Positions 8,232-16,367 of a stretch of 35,602 nucleotides of DNA are shown piece by piece. The notes beneath the pieces are model-generated. The model was not told where the DNA came from and did no database searches. It saw nothing but the letters and a program-made list of their open reading frames with translations. The position numbers and the translations under genes are program-made. Origin of the DNA: an uncultured Clostridium sp. (GTDB taxonomy: Bacteria > Bacillota > Clostridia > TANB77 > CAG-508); assembly GCA_900553405.1 (NCBI GenBank), contig USDF01000010.1, positions 1 through 35,602 of the forward strand. Reading direction: 5' to 3'. Each line of letters starts with the position of its first letter. The stretch's first letter is position 1.

Positions 8232-10313
8232 CTATTTCATTGCTGACATTGTGTTAAATGATGTTGACATACTTGTTAATCCGATAAATACTAATGGAAT
8301 AATCAAATATCCAACAAAAAGCATTACCATTGGTGCAAATCCAATACCTTTTCCTATCATTCCTTTTTTTGAAATTAGTCTTTCATTTGATTCTTTACGT
8401 TTTGATTGGTAATAATCTCTTTCTGTATCTAATTCATCAAATGCATCTTTAATTGGTATTTTTTCAACAGCTGCTTGAAGACTTTCAATAATTCTTATAA
8501 ACTGTTGATAAGTTACTTCTTCTTTCATAGCTTCAAGTGCTTCCCAAGGTCCACTCTCATAATCGTTAACACATTTGCTAATTGGATCTTTAAATATATT
8601 TGAATATCTTTCTAGCCATTCTAATATGATTTCAACATTAACTCTCTCTATTCTCATAAGCATTAAGATGATTGTTTGGAATTGCATTACTTCGTCTTCC
8701 ATTTCCATCTCTCTCATCTTCTTTTGGAATTTTAGAAGCCATATTGGTGACATATATGCAATCATTGCAATTACCATACCACCCAATACTTCTAGCCAGC
8801 TTAAATATTCGCTATTTACTGTTTTTATTTTGCCCATTATTCTTTCTGCTGCAGTAGCTCTTTCCTCATCCTTTTTGTCTATATAATCTTTATTTACATT
8901 TCCTTTTTTCATTGCTTTTTCTATGTCTTCTTGTTTTAAGTCTGATTTTCCTTTAAAATATTTTATATATTCATTATCAGATTTTGTAAGTTCATCTGCC
9001 TTTTTTCTGTCCTTTGCACTCATGTCACCTATTATATCATAGGTTGTTGTCGGATCTGTGTATACATTATTTATTGTAATTCTATGTAATTGCCAAAAGA
9101 ATACAACAGATACGACAAATGCTACAACACATAGCAATATTCTATTTATATATAGCCATTGTATTTTGTCTTTTGATGCAGCTTCTTTCATAATTGTTTT
9201 TATTTTTCTTGATTCTTTTGTTCCTTCTTTTGGTATAAATAAATCTACAAATTTCTTTATTGGTTTTATTTTATATAGTTTCTCTTGCCATGGATTTTCT
9301 GTATTTTTTGTATTCATTTTTGTAGATCCATTATCTTTTAGTTTTCTTGTTAATATATAACATACAAATGTTGCTATTAAAATTAATATTTGTACAAGCA
9401 TTCCATTTTTTCCATTATAGAAGCTTTCTACGAAACTAAATTGTGATATTGCCCAATTTTTTATTGGCTCTAAGCACAACATTGGAACAATAGCTATAAC
9501 AGATAAACTTTGGAATACATAGTCTAACTTATCTCTTTTTAATATTTCAAGTTGCATTTCTTGTGTAATATTATTTAAGTTTTTTAAATATAATGATGCT
9601 CCATCTACTTTTCTATCACCAAATTCTTTTGTTAAATATGATACTCCAGCAAATTCTTTTAAGTATGCATTTGGTGCTACATCATAGTATTTTTCAAGTT
9701 CTCCCTCTGGATTATCTGAAATTAATACTTCATATATTTTTTCAGCTTGTCTTGCCATTTCTGGATTTTCATCATCTTGCGCTGTTTGATATATAGCTTC
9801 TTCTACCATATTAAATTCATGGTATGCATGTCTTATTTCAGAAAAGAAATTTATTTGTTGTTTCAATAAGTTATTGTCTATTTTATCTACTCTTCCATCA
9901 ATAAAAGTATCTAATAAGAATATTTCGAATATTAATAATATACTCATTAATAGTGTGTTATTGTTTGTTAAAATAATGATTGCAATTGTTAATGGTATAA
10001 TAATTAAGAAAGTTCTAGTTAATATTCTAGCAGTTTGCATTCTAGTCAAGTATTCATCATCTATATTAATAATTTCTAGTCTTCTTCTTATCTTCAACAA
10101 ATATCTTTTTATAAAAGGTGTTTTTAAGTAAAAAACATATAATTTTTGATATATAATTTCTTTAGAAAATGCTGAAGTTTTTGTTCCTTGTTGTAGTTTT
10201 CTTATATATTTTTCTTCTTTATTATTTCTTTTTAATATAAAGAATACTATTACTATAATTGCAAATAATGCTCCAACACCTATCATCATATACATTAGCA
10301 TTTGGTTATTCAT
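8232..10313 (-). CDS. Fused TadB-TadC-like inner membrane platform protein
   Basis: The 693-residue membrane protein should anchor filament assembly and contact the CpaF ATPase. Two GspF/TadC-like halves are visible. Each has an amphipathic cytoplasmic helical domain (about 135-250 and about 550-650, the latter with EVMQFQTIILMLMRIERVN) followed by membrane helices (about 265-335 and about 660-690). Further helices lie at about 8-27, 95-135, 385-405 and 510-530. Canonical Tad systems use two separate genes of about 300 residues, so this is a fusion or a tandem-domain version. The start is supported by AAAGGAGGTG upstream. It lies between cpaF and the subunit genes, the expected place for a platform protein. 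Confidence 0.82.
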   Translation of the reverse strand: MNNQMLMYMMIGVGALFAIIVIVFFILKRNNKEEKYIRKLQQGTKTSAFSKEIIYQKLYVFYLKTPFIKRYLLKIRRRLEIINIDDEYLTRMQTARILTRTFLIIIPLTIAIIILTNNNTLLMSILLIFEIFLLDTFIDGRVDKIDNNLLKQQINFFSEIRHAYHEFNMVEEAIYQTAQDDENPEMARQAEKIYEVLISDNPEGELEKYYDVAPNAYLKEFAGVSYLTKEFGDRKVDGASLYLKNLNNITQEMQLEILKRDKLDYVFQSLSVIAIVPMLCLEPIKNWAISQFSFVESFYNGKNGMLVQILILIATFVCYILTRKLKDNGSTKMNTKNTENPWQEKLYKIKPIKKFVDLFIPKEGTKESRKIKTIMKEAASKDKIQWLYINRILLCVVAFVVSVVFFWQLHRITINNVYTDPTTTYDIIGDMSAKDRKKADELTKSDNEYIKYFKGKSDLKQEDIEKAMKKGNVNKDYIDKKDEERATAAERIMGKIKTVNSEYLSWLEVLGGMVIAMIAYMSPIWLLKFQKKMREMEMEDEVMQFQTIILMLMRIERVNVEIILEWLERYSNIFKDPISKCVNDYESGPWEALEAMKEEVTYQQFIRIIESLQAAVEKIPIKDAFDELDTERDYYQSKRKESNERLISKKGMIGKGIGFAPMVMLFVGYLIIPLVFIGLTSMSTSFNTMSAMK

Positions 10314-10368
10314 TTACTTATCAACACCTCCTTTTATCTTGCTCTATGTCCCGCGCAGGGTATCTCTA

Positions 10369-11196
10369 TTATTTTTGTACTGGTTTTCTTCCTCTTTTTT
10401 TAGGTGCAGGTAATTCTTGTGGTTCATCTTCTGCATATCTCTTCACCTTTGTTCCCCAATTTCTTTCTACGAATTTTATAAATTCTTCTGCATCTGCATC
10501 ATCCATGTTATTTAACATTTCACGGATATTATTATCTGATATTTTATTTGTTAATACATATGTTCCATCATGATATTCTAATATGTTTTGATATTTATAT
10601 AACTCTTTGTTTGTACTTTTGCTAAAATAATATGTCGCATTATCCATAAATTTGTCGAATTTTCCTTCTAATGTTTTTTCTTTTCTATGGTCAAATGTAT
10701 ATTCATTTTTTTCTTCTACTGGTATACATTCTGTAACACGTTCTATATATCTTCTACCTCTAAAGTCTTTTACTAAGTGAATATCAAAGTTTAATACTGA
10801 AACAACTTGTTCTTCTGCTGTTCTTTCATCTTTGAAAACCCCAGCTCTTAACATTGAGTTACGTAGTGCTGTTACTAAGTCTGGGAATGTTTTAGCATGG
10901 TGAGTAAATAATGTAAACTTAGATGCAACCTGTGCAGATTGAATCATCCAAGATGCTACGGGGTCAGTTGCAACCTCACCAATGATATTAACAGAACCAT
11001 CAGTTTTCTTTTGAACGTCCAAACACTCTTGTCCAGATACTGTTTCTGTTTCACGCATTGATAAAATATTTCTTGTAGGATATATTTTTCTTAAGTGAAG
11101 CTCGAATGCAGTTTCTGTAATACGAAGGTTCATCGTTTCATATATATTTTCAATCATAGCCATAAGCATTGTTGTTTTTCCGGCAACCTTGTTCAC
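10369..11196 (-). CDS. cpaF: CpaF/TadA ATPase, 3' part after a frameshift
   Basis: C-terminal half of the secretion ATPase that powers filament assembly. The open frame begins at an artificial GTG within the P-loop region; residues from GKTTMLMAM onward are authentic CpaF. It contains the Walker B-like IIGEVATDP, the His box FTLFTHHAKT and the downstream arginine-rich region. It ends in a basic tail with KKRGRKP, similar to an AT-hook. It continues the frame of the upstream 392-residue ORF once one extra base near 11180-11183 is removed; together they would make about 653 residues. The GTG is not a real start: no ribosome binding site suits it and it would cut the nucleotide site in two. Confidence 0.8.
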   Translation of the reverse strand: MNKVAGKTTMLMAMIENIYETMNLRITETAFELHLRKIYPTRNILSMRETETVSGQECLDVQKKTDGSVNIIGEVATDPVASWMIQSAQVASKFTLFTHHAKTFPDLVTALRNSMLRAGVFKDERTAEEQVVSVLNFDIHLVKDFRGRRYIERVTECIPVEEKNEYTFDHRKEKTLEGKFDKFMDNATYYFSKSTNKELYKYQNILEYHDGTYVLTNKISDNNIREMLNNMDDADAEEFIKFVERNWGTKVKRYAEDEPQELPAPKKRGRKPVQK

Positions 11197-12328
11197 CAGT
11201 TAGTGATATAATTCTTGCACCTTTTACTAAATATTTTAAAAGATCTATTGTTTCTTCTTTTCCTGGGAAACGTACTATTTGTTCTAGTGTAGCACGTTTA
11301 ACGTCAAATTTTCTTACGAAGAATGCCCATGTTTCTGACATACTTGGTCTTACAACAACAACACGAGAACCATCTTTCATTTCATTGATTTTATAACCAT
11401 TTGTATCTGATAATTGTCCTGGGTTATTGTATTTATAAATATTTTGACATACTCTTTTTAGTTCTGCTTCTGTTCCAAAAGATAAGAATGCTAAACGTAT
11501 TGACTTACCATGGAACATTATCCAAATACTATCACAAGCACGAGGAACTTTGTGATCAACTATTTGATCTAAATAATCTCCATCTGTCTGTGCTACTTGG
11601 CTTAAGAAACTCTCTGGTAATCCAGATACACCACCTGAAATACCATCTATGTTCATATCACGAATTTCATCTATACTTGAATATCCTTTATAATGTTGAT
11701 AAATTCTTTGTACTACTACATTTAATTTATCTTGGAAAGCAAGTACAAAATTTTCTTTTTCAAAAATTTCGTTAATTTCATCTTCTGTTATTACATAAGA
11801 AGGTTTAGTTTCTCCTGATATGTATTTTAATCTTGCTAAGTCATATTTATTTATTATTTCACTTAATGCTTCATATCCAAAGTCTTGTTTATACATATAA
11901 AGAATTATTTCAAATTTATCTTGTGCAGTTAAAAGTGATGGTACATCAAAAGGTATTGCTGTTGATATATTTATTTCTGATACACCATATTCTTTTGATA
12001 ATATGTCAAAGATTAATTCCTTTACATATTTTTTATCGTTAACATCTCCATATGTACAGCCTTTTAATGCTTTCTTTAATTCATATTTTTTATTTTTTCT
12101 TCTTTTTAATTCTTCCTCTGAAAGACCTATATCATATAAGTTAATCTTTGTTATTTCATCTAATCTTTTCTTTACAAAAGCAGTCATTTTTTCTAGTGTA
12201 TACGTTTTATCGTCTACTTGTACTTTTTCTTCTTCTTTTTCATCTTGTCTCTTTTTTAACTTACGTATAATTAGAAATCCTGCTATTAGTAATACTAATA
12301 AGATTAATATTATATTACCAAAGTTCAT
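11150..12328 (-). CDS. cpaF: CpaF/TadA ATPase, 5' part ending in a frameshift
   Basis: N-terminal half of the secretion ATPase. One membrane helix (about 4-22) and a basic/acidic linker precede the CpaF N-terminal domain. The phrases FGTEAELKRVCQNIYKY, KDGSRVVVVRPS and the stretch up to SLTGEQGC at about 375-382 are the usual run into the P-loop. The expected next residues GKTT appear in another frame because of an extra base, so this ORF ends in ten nonsense residues. An N-terminal membrane anchor is unusual for CpaF, which is normally soluble. AAGGAAGGAG upstream supports the start at 12328. The gene is either damaged, mis-sequenced or recoded. Confidence 0.85.
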   Translation of the reverse strand: MNFGNIILILLVLLIAGFLIIRKLKKRQDEKEEEKVQVDDKTYTLEKMTAFVKKRLDEITKINLYDIGLSEEELKRRKNKKYELKKALKGCTYGDVNDKKYVKELIFDILSKEYGVSEINISTAIPFDVPSLLTAQDKFEIILYMYKQDFGYEALSEIINKYDLARLKYISGETKPSYVITEDEINEIFEKENFVLAFQDKLNVVVQRIYQHYKGYSSIDEIRDMNIDGISGGVSGLPESFLSQVAQTDGDYLDQIVDHKVPRACDSIWIMFHGKSIRLAFLSFGTEAELKRVCQNIYKYNNPGQLSDTNGYKINEMKDGSRVVVVRPSMSETWAFFVRKFDVKRATLEQIVRFPGKEETIDLLKYLVKGARIISLTGEQGCRKNNNAYGYD

Positions 12329-12358
12329 AGCATAAGGCTCCTTCCTTTATTTCTTTAG

Positions 12359-13198
12359 TTACAATTTTAATTGTAATTCTTGTAGCTTATATATTAAATC
12401 TTTTGCTAATCTTGCAGTTTCTTCTACAAATACTGCATTTCTATCATCTGGTTCAACTCTTCTTAATCTTAAGAAAAATTCTGCTACTTTTCCTTCTGAG
12501 CAACTTTCAAAGAATAATGTATTATATGGAATAGCATTTATTTCTTTCTTTTCTCTCATATATCTAGTAACATTTTTTACATTGTACTTTGAATATTTGT
12601 CATATCTTCCTAGATTTAGTAGTATATTATTTTTCTTAAAAAAGTCATTTTCTTCTCTTAATTTCATAAAATTATCTATTACTTTTAATCTTTGTGTCAT
12701 ATTCACTATTATAATATCTGAAAGTTGTAATATTTCTCTTACTTGTTCTTTTGGCATTCTTTTTGAAACATCTATAAATACTAAATCATAGTTTCTATTG
12801 GCAACTTGCGCTATATTTGGATACACTTCTGCTATTTGTCTATATTCTTCATATTCTTTTGTTCTTGATGCACAAAGAACATCTAATCTATCTTTAAAAA
12901 CTATTTTCGTATAATTAGACACAATATTAGTAGAAGTTTTATTACTATTTATTATTTTTACTAGTCCTTCTATACCTGATTCTAGTCCTACTTGTGCATT
13001 ATTAGAAAAAGTTTTTACTAATTGTTTCATTTTTTCTAAATTCCAATAGCTATCTTCCAAGGTTGTATCGGCAAAACTAGTACTAATATCTAATATTCTG
13101 TAATTATGTTCTATTGCCATATAAGTAGATAATGCTACCATTGACATTGTTTGTGCAGTTTCTTTATCTTCATTACTCCAAAATGCAATTATTGCCAT
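12359..13198 (-). CDS. CpaE/TadZ-like MinD-family protein, degenerate P-loop
   Basis: The 279-residue cytoplasmic protein has a SIMIBI/MinD-like fold pattern: an opening strand (MAIIAFWS), a helix in P-loop position, YDLVFIDVSKRMP as the Walker B-like strand, and IIIVNMTQRLKVIDNFMKL as the next core strand. The P-loop reads FWSNEDKETAQT and lacks the GKGGxGKT signature, so ATP hydrolysis is doubtful. In Tad systems CpaE/TadZ positions the machine at the pole; this is the likely role. It begins 2 nt after the preceding gene's stop, with GGAG inside that gene's end, so the two are tightly coupled. Confidence 0.78.
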   Translation of the reverse strand: MAIIAFWSNEDKETAQTMSMVALSTYMAIEHNYRILDISTSFADTTLEDSYWNLEKMKQLVKTFSNNAQVGLESGIEGLVKIINSNKTSTNIVSNYTKIVFKDRLDVLCASRTKEYEEYRQIAEVYPNIAQVANRNYDLVFIDVSKRMPKEQVREILQLSDIIIVNMTQRLKVIDNFMKLREENDFFKKNNILLNLGRYDKYSKYNVKNVTRYMREKKEINAIPYNTLFFESCSEGKVAEFFLRLRRVEPDDRNAVFVEETARLAKDLIYKLQELQLKL

Positions 13199-13200
13199 TT

Positions 13201-13899
13201 TTATACTCCTTTTTCTATTTTTTTAAATGTGTTTCTAAGCATTCTTTCATCTACATCTTCCAAAATTTTAGTTGCTAAATACATTAGTCCCTCTTTATAT
13301 TGACTGCTTAATCTCCTAAATTTTATCTTAGAAACTCTTTGATTATTGTATATAACCGTTTGATCTCCAACTTCAAATGGAAAATAAATTTTTTCCTCTT
13401 TCCAGTTAATTTTGCTTCCTGTTGTTAAAAAGTTTAAGTAATCGTCTTCCTCTTTTAATATATTTTTTGCAAATAGTACTTTAGTTGCATTAATAGTAGT
13501 TTGAAGTCCACTAATTGATTCCAATCCTCTTTTTATTGAATACATATCAAAAGATGTAATAAAATAAACTTGTTCAAATGTTTCTAATTCAAAACTTCTT
13601 ACTGCATTTGGAGTATCCATATCTATTAATGCAATATCATAATTTAATTCTACTAGCTTAGGCATTCCTAAATACTCTTTTATATTGTCCATATTTTCAA
13701 ACCCAACAGCTATATCTATTCCTTCAAATTCTGTAACATAAGATTTTGAAGGTCTAATTACTGGAACTATGTATCTTGCTTTTTGTGTTAGTGTTGCATC
13801 TATTAATATTACTTTTTTTCCCATTTCCACTAATATCTTAGCAACATACAATATTAAATCTGTTTTGTCATAAGCTCCAATGAATCCTATTTTTTTCAT
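13201..13899 (-). CDS. Second MinD/CpaE-like protein, degenerate P-loop
   Basis: The 232-residue cytoplasmic protein opens MKKIGFIGAYDKTDL, where a MinD protein would have GKGGVGKT. Core strands KKVILIDAT and YDIALIDMDTP (Walker B-like) and VYFITSFDMYSIKRGLE follow the MinD/CpaE pattern. Only one lysine remains in the loop. It pairs with the next gene (2-nt gap) and may form a heterodimer with it; that is inference. CGGAGG lies upstream at good spacing. It differs clearly in sequence from the neighbouring MinD-like protein, so this is not a simple recent duplication. Confidence 0.75.
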   Translation of the reverse strand: MKKIGFIGAYDKTDLILYVAKILVEMGKKVILIDATLTQKARYIVPVIRPSKSYVTEFEGIDIAVGFENMDNIKEYLGMPKLVELNYDIALIDMDTPNAVRSFELETFEQVYFITSFDMYSIKRGLESISGLQTTINATKVLFAKNILKEEDDYLNFLTTGSKINWKEEKIYFPFEVGDQTVIYNNQRVSKIKFRRLSSQYKEGLMYLATKILEDVDERMLRNTFKKIEKGV

Positions 13900-13955
13900 T
13901 GCTTTCCTCCGTTTTTAATGTCTCAACCTATAAGGTTGTGTTTTCTCTTTTAATT

Positions 13956-14858
13956 TTAATATCCACCTAATGTTTCTAAGTAAGTTTGTCTTTCTTCTTT
14001 TGCTTTTGTAATTTGTTCTTGTACTCCTTCTTCTATGTTGTCTACTCTGTCTTGAGCATATTGAGCTAAAGTACCATCTATTATATTTGTTCTTGTACTT
14101 GCGTTTTGATTATATCTTGCAAACAATGCATTTTTAGCTTCTTGTTCAATATTTGGATTTGAATTTAATGCACTTTGTACTGCTCCACTTGGTACATATG
14201 TTGGAATTACAGAACTTTGTAATCCTGGTTCTACATATGTTGTTGCATAAAGTAAAGATCCTTTATCTATAAAAGCTTCTATTATAGCATTTGACATTAC
14301 CATAATTTCTGTTTCGTTTAAGTTTATATCAATAGAATTAGCTGAATCAACTCCATCTATTTGTGGTATTTCAACTTTTTTCTTTGAAACTACAATATAA
14401 TCTACTCCATTTGATAATCTTAAACGTACATCTATATAATCTCCACTTTGTATTTGTGTTGGTAAAATAATAGTGTTATATTCTTGTTTTCTTATATCTG
14501 ATGTAGTTTTATTTTCAAATTCTTCTACCATATTGTCTGTTATAACTGTTCCTATTTTCAAATCAATTTTTGCTATTGTCTTTTCTGTTAATTCTACAGA
14601 TAGTGCATTTTCTGGAATAGCTGCATTTTGAATTGATCTTTTAATCAATTTATCATAAGATACTGTTTCTCCTGATTTTACATCCTGTGCTAATACATAT
14701 ACTGTTTTACTGTTAGTTTGTTGTTTTTTAGCCTCTTGTTTTAAATTATTTAATTGCATAAATAAAAATACTATTACTGTACCAGTTACCAATAGTGTTC
14801 CTAATATTCCTATTAATAAATAATTATTTGCTTTTCTTTGCATTGGATTCATTGCCAT
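13956..14858 (-). CDS. CpaB/RcpC-like SAF-domain protein, first gene of the pilus-like locus
   Basis: The 300-residue protein has an N-terminal membrane helix (about 13-34), then a SAF domain (about 50-110) with VYVLAQDVKSGETVS and AIPENALS, typical of CpaB/RcpC. A beta-rich region follows with the phrase SGDYIDVRLRLSNG, and the tail is a polar, probably coiled coil (EQITKAKEERQTYLETL). The frame opens 19 codons earlier, but AAGGAGG sits 9 nt before the ATG at 14858, which also gives a standard N-terminus. In Gram-negative Tad systems CpaB works with the secretin; with no secretin seen, this one is probably an extracytoplasmic assembly or wall-spanning part. A promoter lies just upstream. Confidence 0.85.
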   Translation of the reverse strand: MAMNPMQRKANNYLLIGILGTLLVTGTVIVFLFMQLNNLKQEAKKQQTNSKTVYVLAQDVKSGETVSYDKLIKRSIQNAAIPENALSVELTEKTIAKIDLKIGTVITDNMVEEFENKTTSDIRKQEYNTIILPTQIQSGDYIDVRLRLSNGVDYIVVSKKKVEIPQIDGVDSANSIDINLNETEIMVMSNAIIEAFIDKGSLLYATTYVEPGLQSSVIPTYVPSGAVQSALNSNPNIEQEAKNALFARYNQNASTRTNIIDGTLAQYAQDRVDNIEEGVQEQITKAKEERQTYLETLGGY

Positions 14859-14903
14859 ATCTATATTCCTCCTTATTTTTGACAAAATATTATTACTTAT
14901 TTC

Positions 14904-14932
14904 ATTGTACAACAATTTATGTAGAAAAACAA
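14904..14932 (-). promoter_or_regulatory. Candidate promoter of the pilus-like locus
   Basis: Minus strand TTGTTT (14927-14932), 17 bp, TACAAT (14904-14909), about 45 nt before the first start codon. The -10 matches 5 of 6 consensus bases, the -35 only 3 of 6, so a regulated or weak promoter is plausible. Confidence 0.4.
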
Positions 14933-15009
14933 TAAATTACGGCAAGTGTCATATAAAAATAATATGATTGTAATATTTTTGTAATATTAGCTTGTACAGC
15001 TAAAAAATA

Positions 15010-15054
15010 TACCAAAAGGGACAGATTTACCTTTTAGTAACGTCCCTTTTGGTA
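15010..15054. repeat. Inverted-repeat element, copy B, also a terminator candidate
   Basis: Perfect 13-bp arms (TACCAAAAGGGAC at 15010-15022, complement at 15042-15054) with an inner TTAC/GTAA stem. The left arm and the next dozen bases match copy A at 2705. On the minus strand it follows the DUF2651 stop by about 10 nt and runs into a T-rich tract, so it probably ends that transcript before the pilus-locus promoter. Confidence 0.65.
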
Positions 15055-15063
15055 CTTTTTATT

Positions 15064-15537
15064 TTATCTTCTGTAGCAACACCAACTTGTTCTTCCTCCA
15101 GTTGTATTGTTTGTTACATTTACTGTAGCTACATCTGATGTATTATTGTTTCTACAACAATTGCAGTTGCAACTATTATTGTTATTTGAATTTTGTATGT
15201 CTGCTAATCTATTTGCTATTCTTGTTATATCTTGATCACTTAATGTTGTTGTATTATTAGACTGGCTGCACCTGCAAAGCCATTTACAGCAATTGTTATT
15301 TTGTTCTCTACATCTTTGGAAAAAGAATTCTGCAATAATTGCTGTTATAAAAGCTAATATAGTATAAACAATTGCATATATTAAAAATGTTGCGTCAAAA
15401 GCGGCAAATGCTACTATTAAGTATATTGCGAAAAATGTAATTGCTGTTAAAAATGGATTTCTTAGTATTTTCTCTACTACAATAGCCAAAAGAATTGTTG
15501 CTACTGGTAAAGCAAAAAATAAAAGTAATGTATTCAT
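15064..15537 (-). CDS. DUF2651-like membrane protein with Cys/Asn-rich tail
   Basis: The 157-residue protein has an N-terminal half of about three membrane helices (4-24, 30-48, 50-70). The start LLFFALPVATILLAIVVEKI resembles DUF2651 proteins such as Bacillus YbeF. The C-terminal half is hydrophilic and holds many cysteines in clusters (NNCCKWLCRC; SCNCNCC; WCC) among Asn/Thr-rich stretches, which could bind metal or form disulfides depending on which side it faces. Function is unknown. AAGGAGAG lies upstream, and a TATAAT box at 15572-15577 may serve as its -10. Confidence 0.75.
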   Translation of the reverse strand: MNTLLLFFALPVATILLAIVVEKILRNPFLTAITFFAIYLIVAFAAFDATFLIYAIVYTILAFITAIIAEFFFQRCREQNNNCCKWLCRCSQSNNTTTLSDQDITRIANRLADIQNSNNNNSCNCNCCRNNNTSDVATVNVTNNTTGGRTSWCCYRR

Positions 15538-15571
15538 ATTTATCTCTCCTTATGTTTTTTCTTTTTTGTAT

Positions 15572-15577
15572 ATTATA
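15572..15577 (-). promoter_or_regulatory. Candidate -10 box upstream of the DUF2651-like gene
   Basis: Perfect TATAAT on the minus strand in the 73-nt gap after truA. No convincing -35 lies at 16-18 bp (nearest is GGAACA at 18 bp). Confidence 0.3.
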
Positions 15578-15610
15578 TGAATTCACTACTTTTTATGTTC
15601 CTATGATACT

Positions 15611-16348
15611 TTATTGATACTCTACTTTTACTAAATATAAACCTTGTGGTGGAAGTGTTTTTCCTGCTCTTGATCTTTCACCATTTTCTATAATTTCAGG
15701 AATCTCATCTGGTTTTATTTTTCTTAATCCTACATCTACTAATGTTCCTGCAATTATTCTAACCATGTTGTACAAAAATCCATTACCCGTAAGTTCTATT
15801 ACAATTCTATCTCCTTGTTTTTCTACTTTAGCCTTGTATATAGTTCTTACACTACTTTTGCTACTTGTACCACTTGCTTTAAAAGCTCTAAAATCATGTT
15901 CTCCCTCAAAGTATTTTACCGCTTCTTGCATTTTTTCTACATCTAATTTATTTGGTATAAAATACTCTAAATTTCTATATATGCTAGAACCTTGTTCACT
16001 ATTATTAATTACATATCTGTATGTTTTTTGTTTGCAATGATATCTTGAATGAAAATTTTCTTCTACTTCTTCTGCCTTTTGAATGCGTATAGATTTTTTT
16101 AGTTTTGTATTCAAAGCTATTGGGTATTTTTCTACAGGAAGCTTGCTATTTGTCTTAAAGTTTGCCATTTGAGCTAAAGCATGTACTCCTGCATCTGTTC
16201 TTCCAGATGCAATCAAATCTACTTTTTCTCCTGTTATTTCTTCTATTGCTCTTTCAATTTCTCCTTGTATATTTAACTTGTTTGGCTGTTTTTGCCACCC
16301 ATTGAAATCTTTTCCATCATATTCAATTGTTAATCTAATATTTTTCAT
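15611..16348 (-). CDS. truA: tRNA pseudouridine(38-40) synthase
   Basis: Converts uridines 38-40 in the anticodon arm of many tRNAs to pseudouridine. The 244-residue protein carries the catalytic Asp D52 in SGRTDAGVHALAQ, plus RTIYKAKVEKQGD and the C-terminal FLYNMVRIIAGTLVDVG block, all diagnostic of TruA. The frame opens 16 codons further upstream with a lysine-rich stretch, but the ATG at 16348 is chosen because AAAAGGAA precedes it and MKNIRLTIEYDG is the standard family start. The chosen start leaves a 19-nt gap after cdaA, so the two are probably one operon. Confidence 0.96.
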   Translation of the reverse strand: MKNIRLTIEYDGKDFNGWQKQPNKLNIQGEIERAIEEITGEKVDLIASGRTDAGVHALAQMANFKTNSKLPVEKYPIALNTKLKKSIRIQKAEEVEENFHSRYHCKQKTYRYVINNSEQGSSIYRNLEYFIPNKLDVEKMQEAVKYFEGEHDFRAFKASGTSSKSSVRTIYKAKVEKQGDRIVIELTGNGFLYNMVRIIAGTLVDVGLRKIKPDEIPEIIENGERSRAGKTLPPQGLYLVKVEYQ

Positions 16349-16367
16349 ATTAAAATTCCTTTTATTT

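Noticed and set aside
11170..11185. Programmed -1 frameshift at an A-rich slippery site in CpaF
   Set aside because: The AAAAAC run is tempting, but a -1 shift leads to the third, wrong frame. Restoring CpaF needs +1 (or removal of one base), and no classical +1 signal is seen, so error or mutation is the simpler reading.
13925..13938. Short CAACC/GGTTG hairpin between the CpaB-like and MinD-like genes
   Set aside because: Only 5 bp, no T-run, so not reported as a terminator.
15395..15586. 63-residue minus-strand ORF overlapping the DUF2651-like gene
   Set aside because: It lies in another frame over the membrane helices, has no proper ribosome binding site, and its composition reflects the shadow frame.
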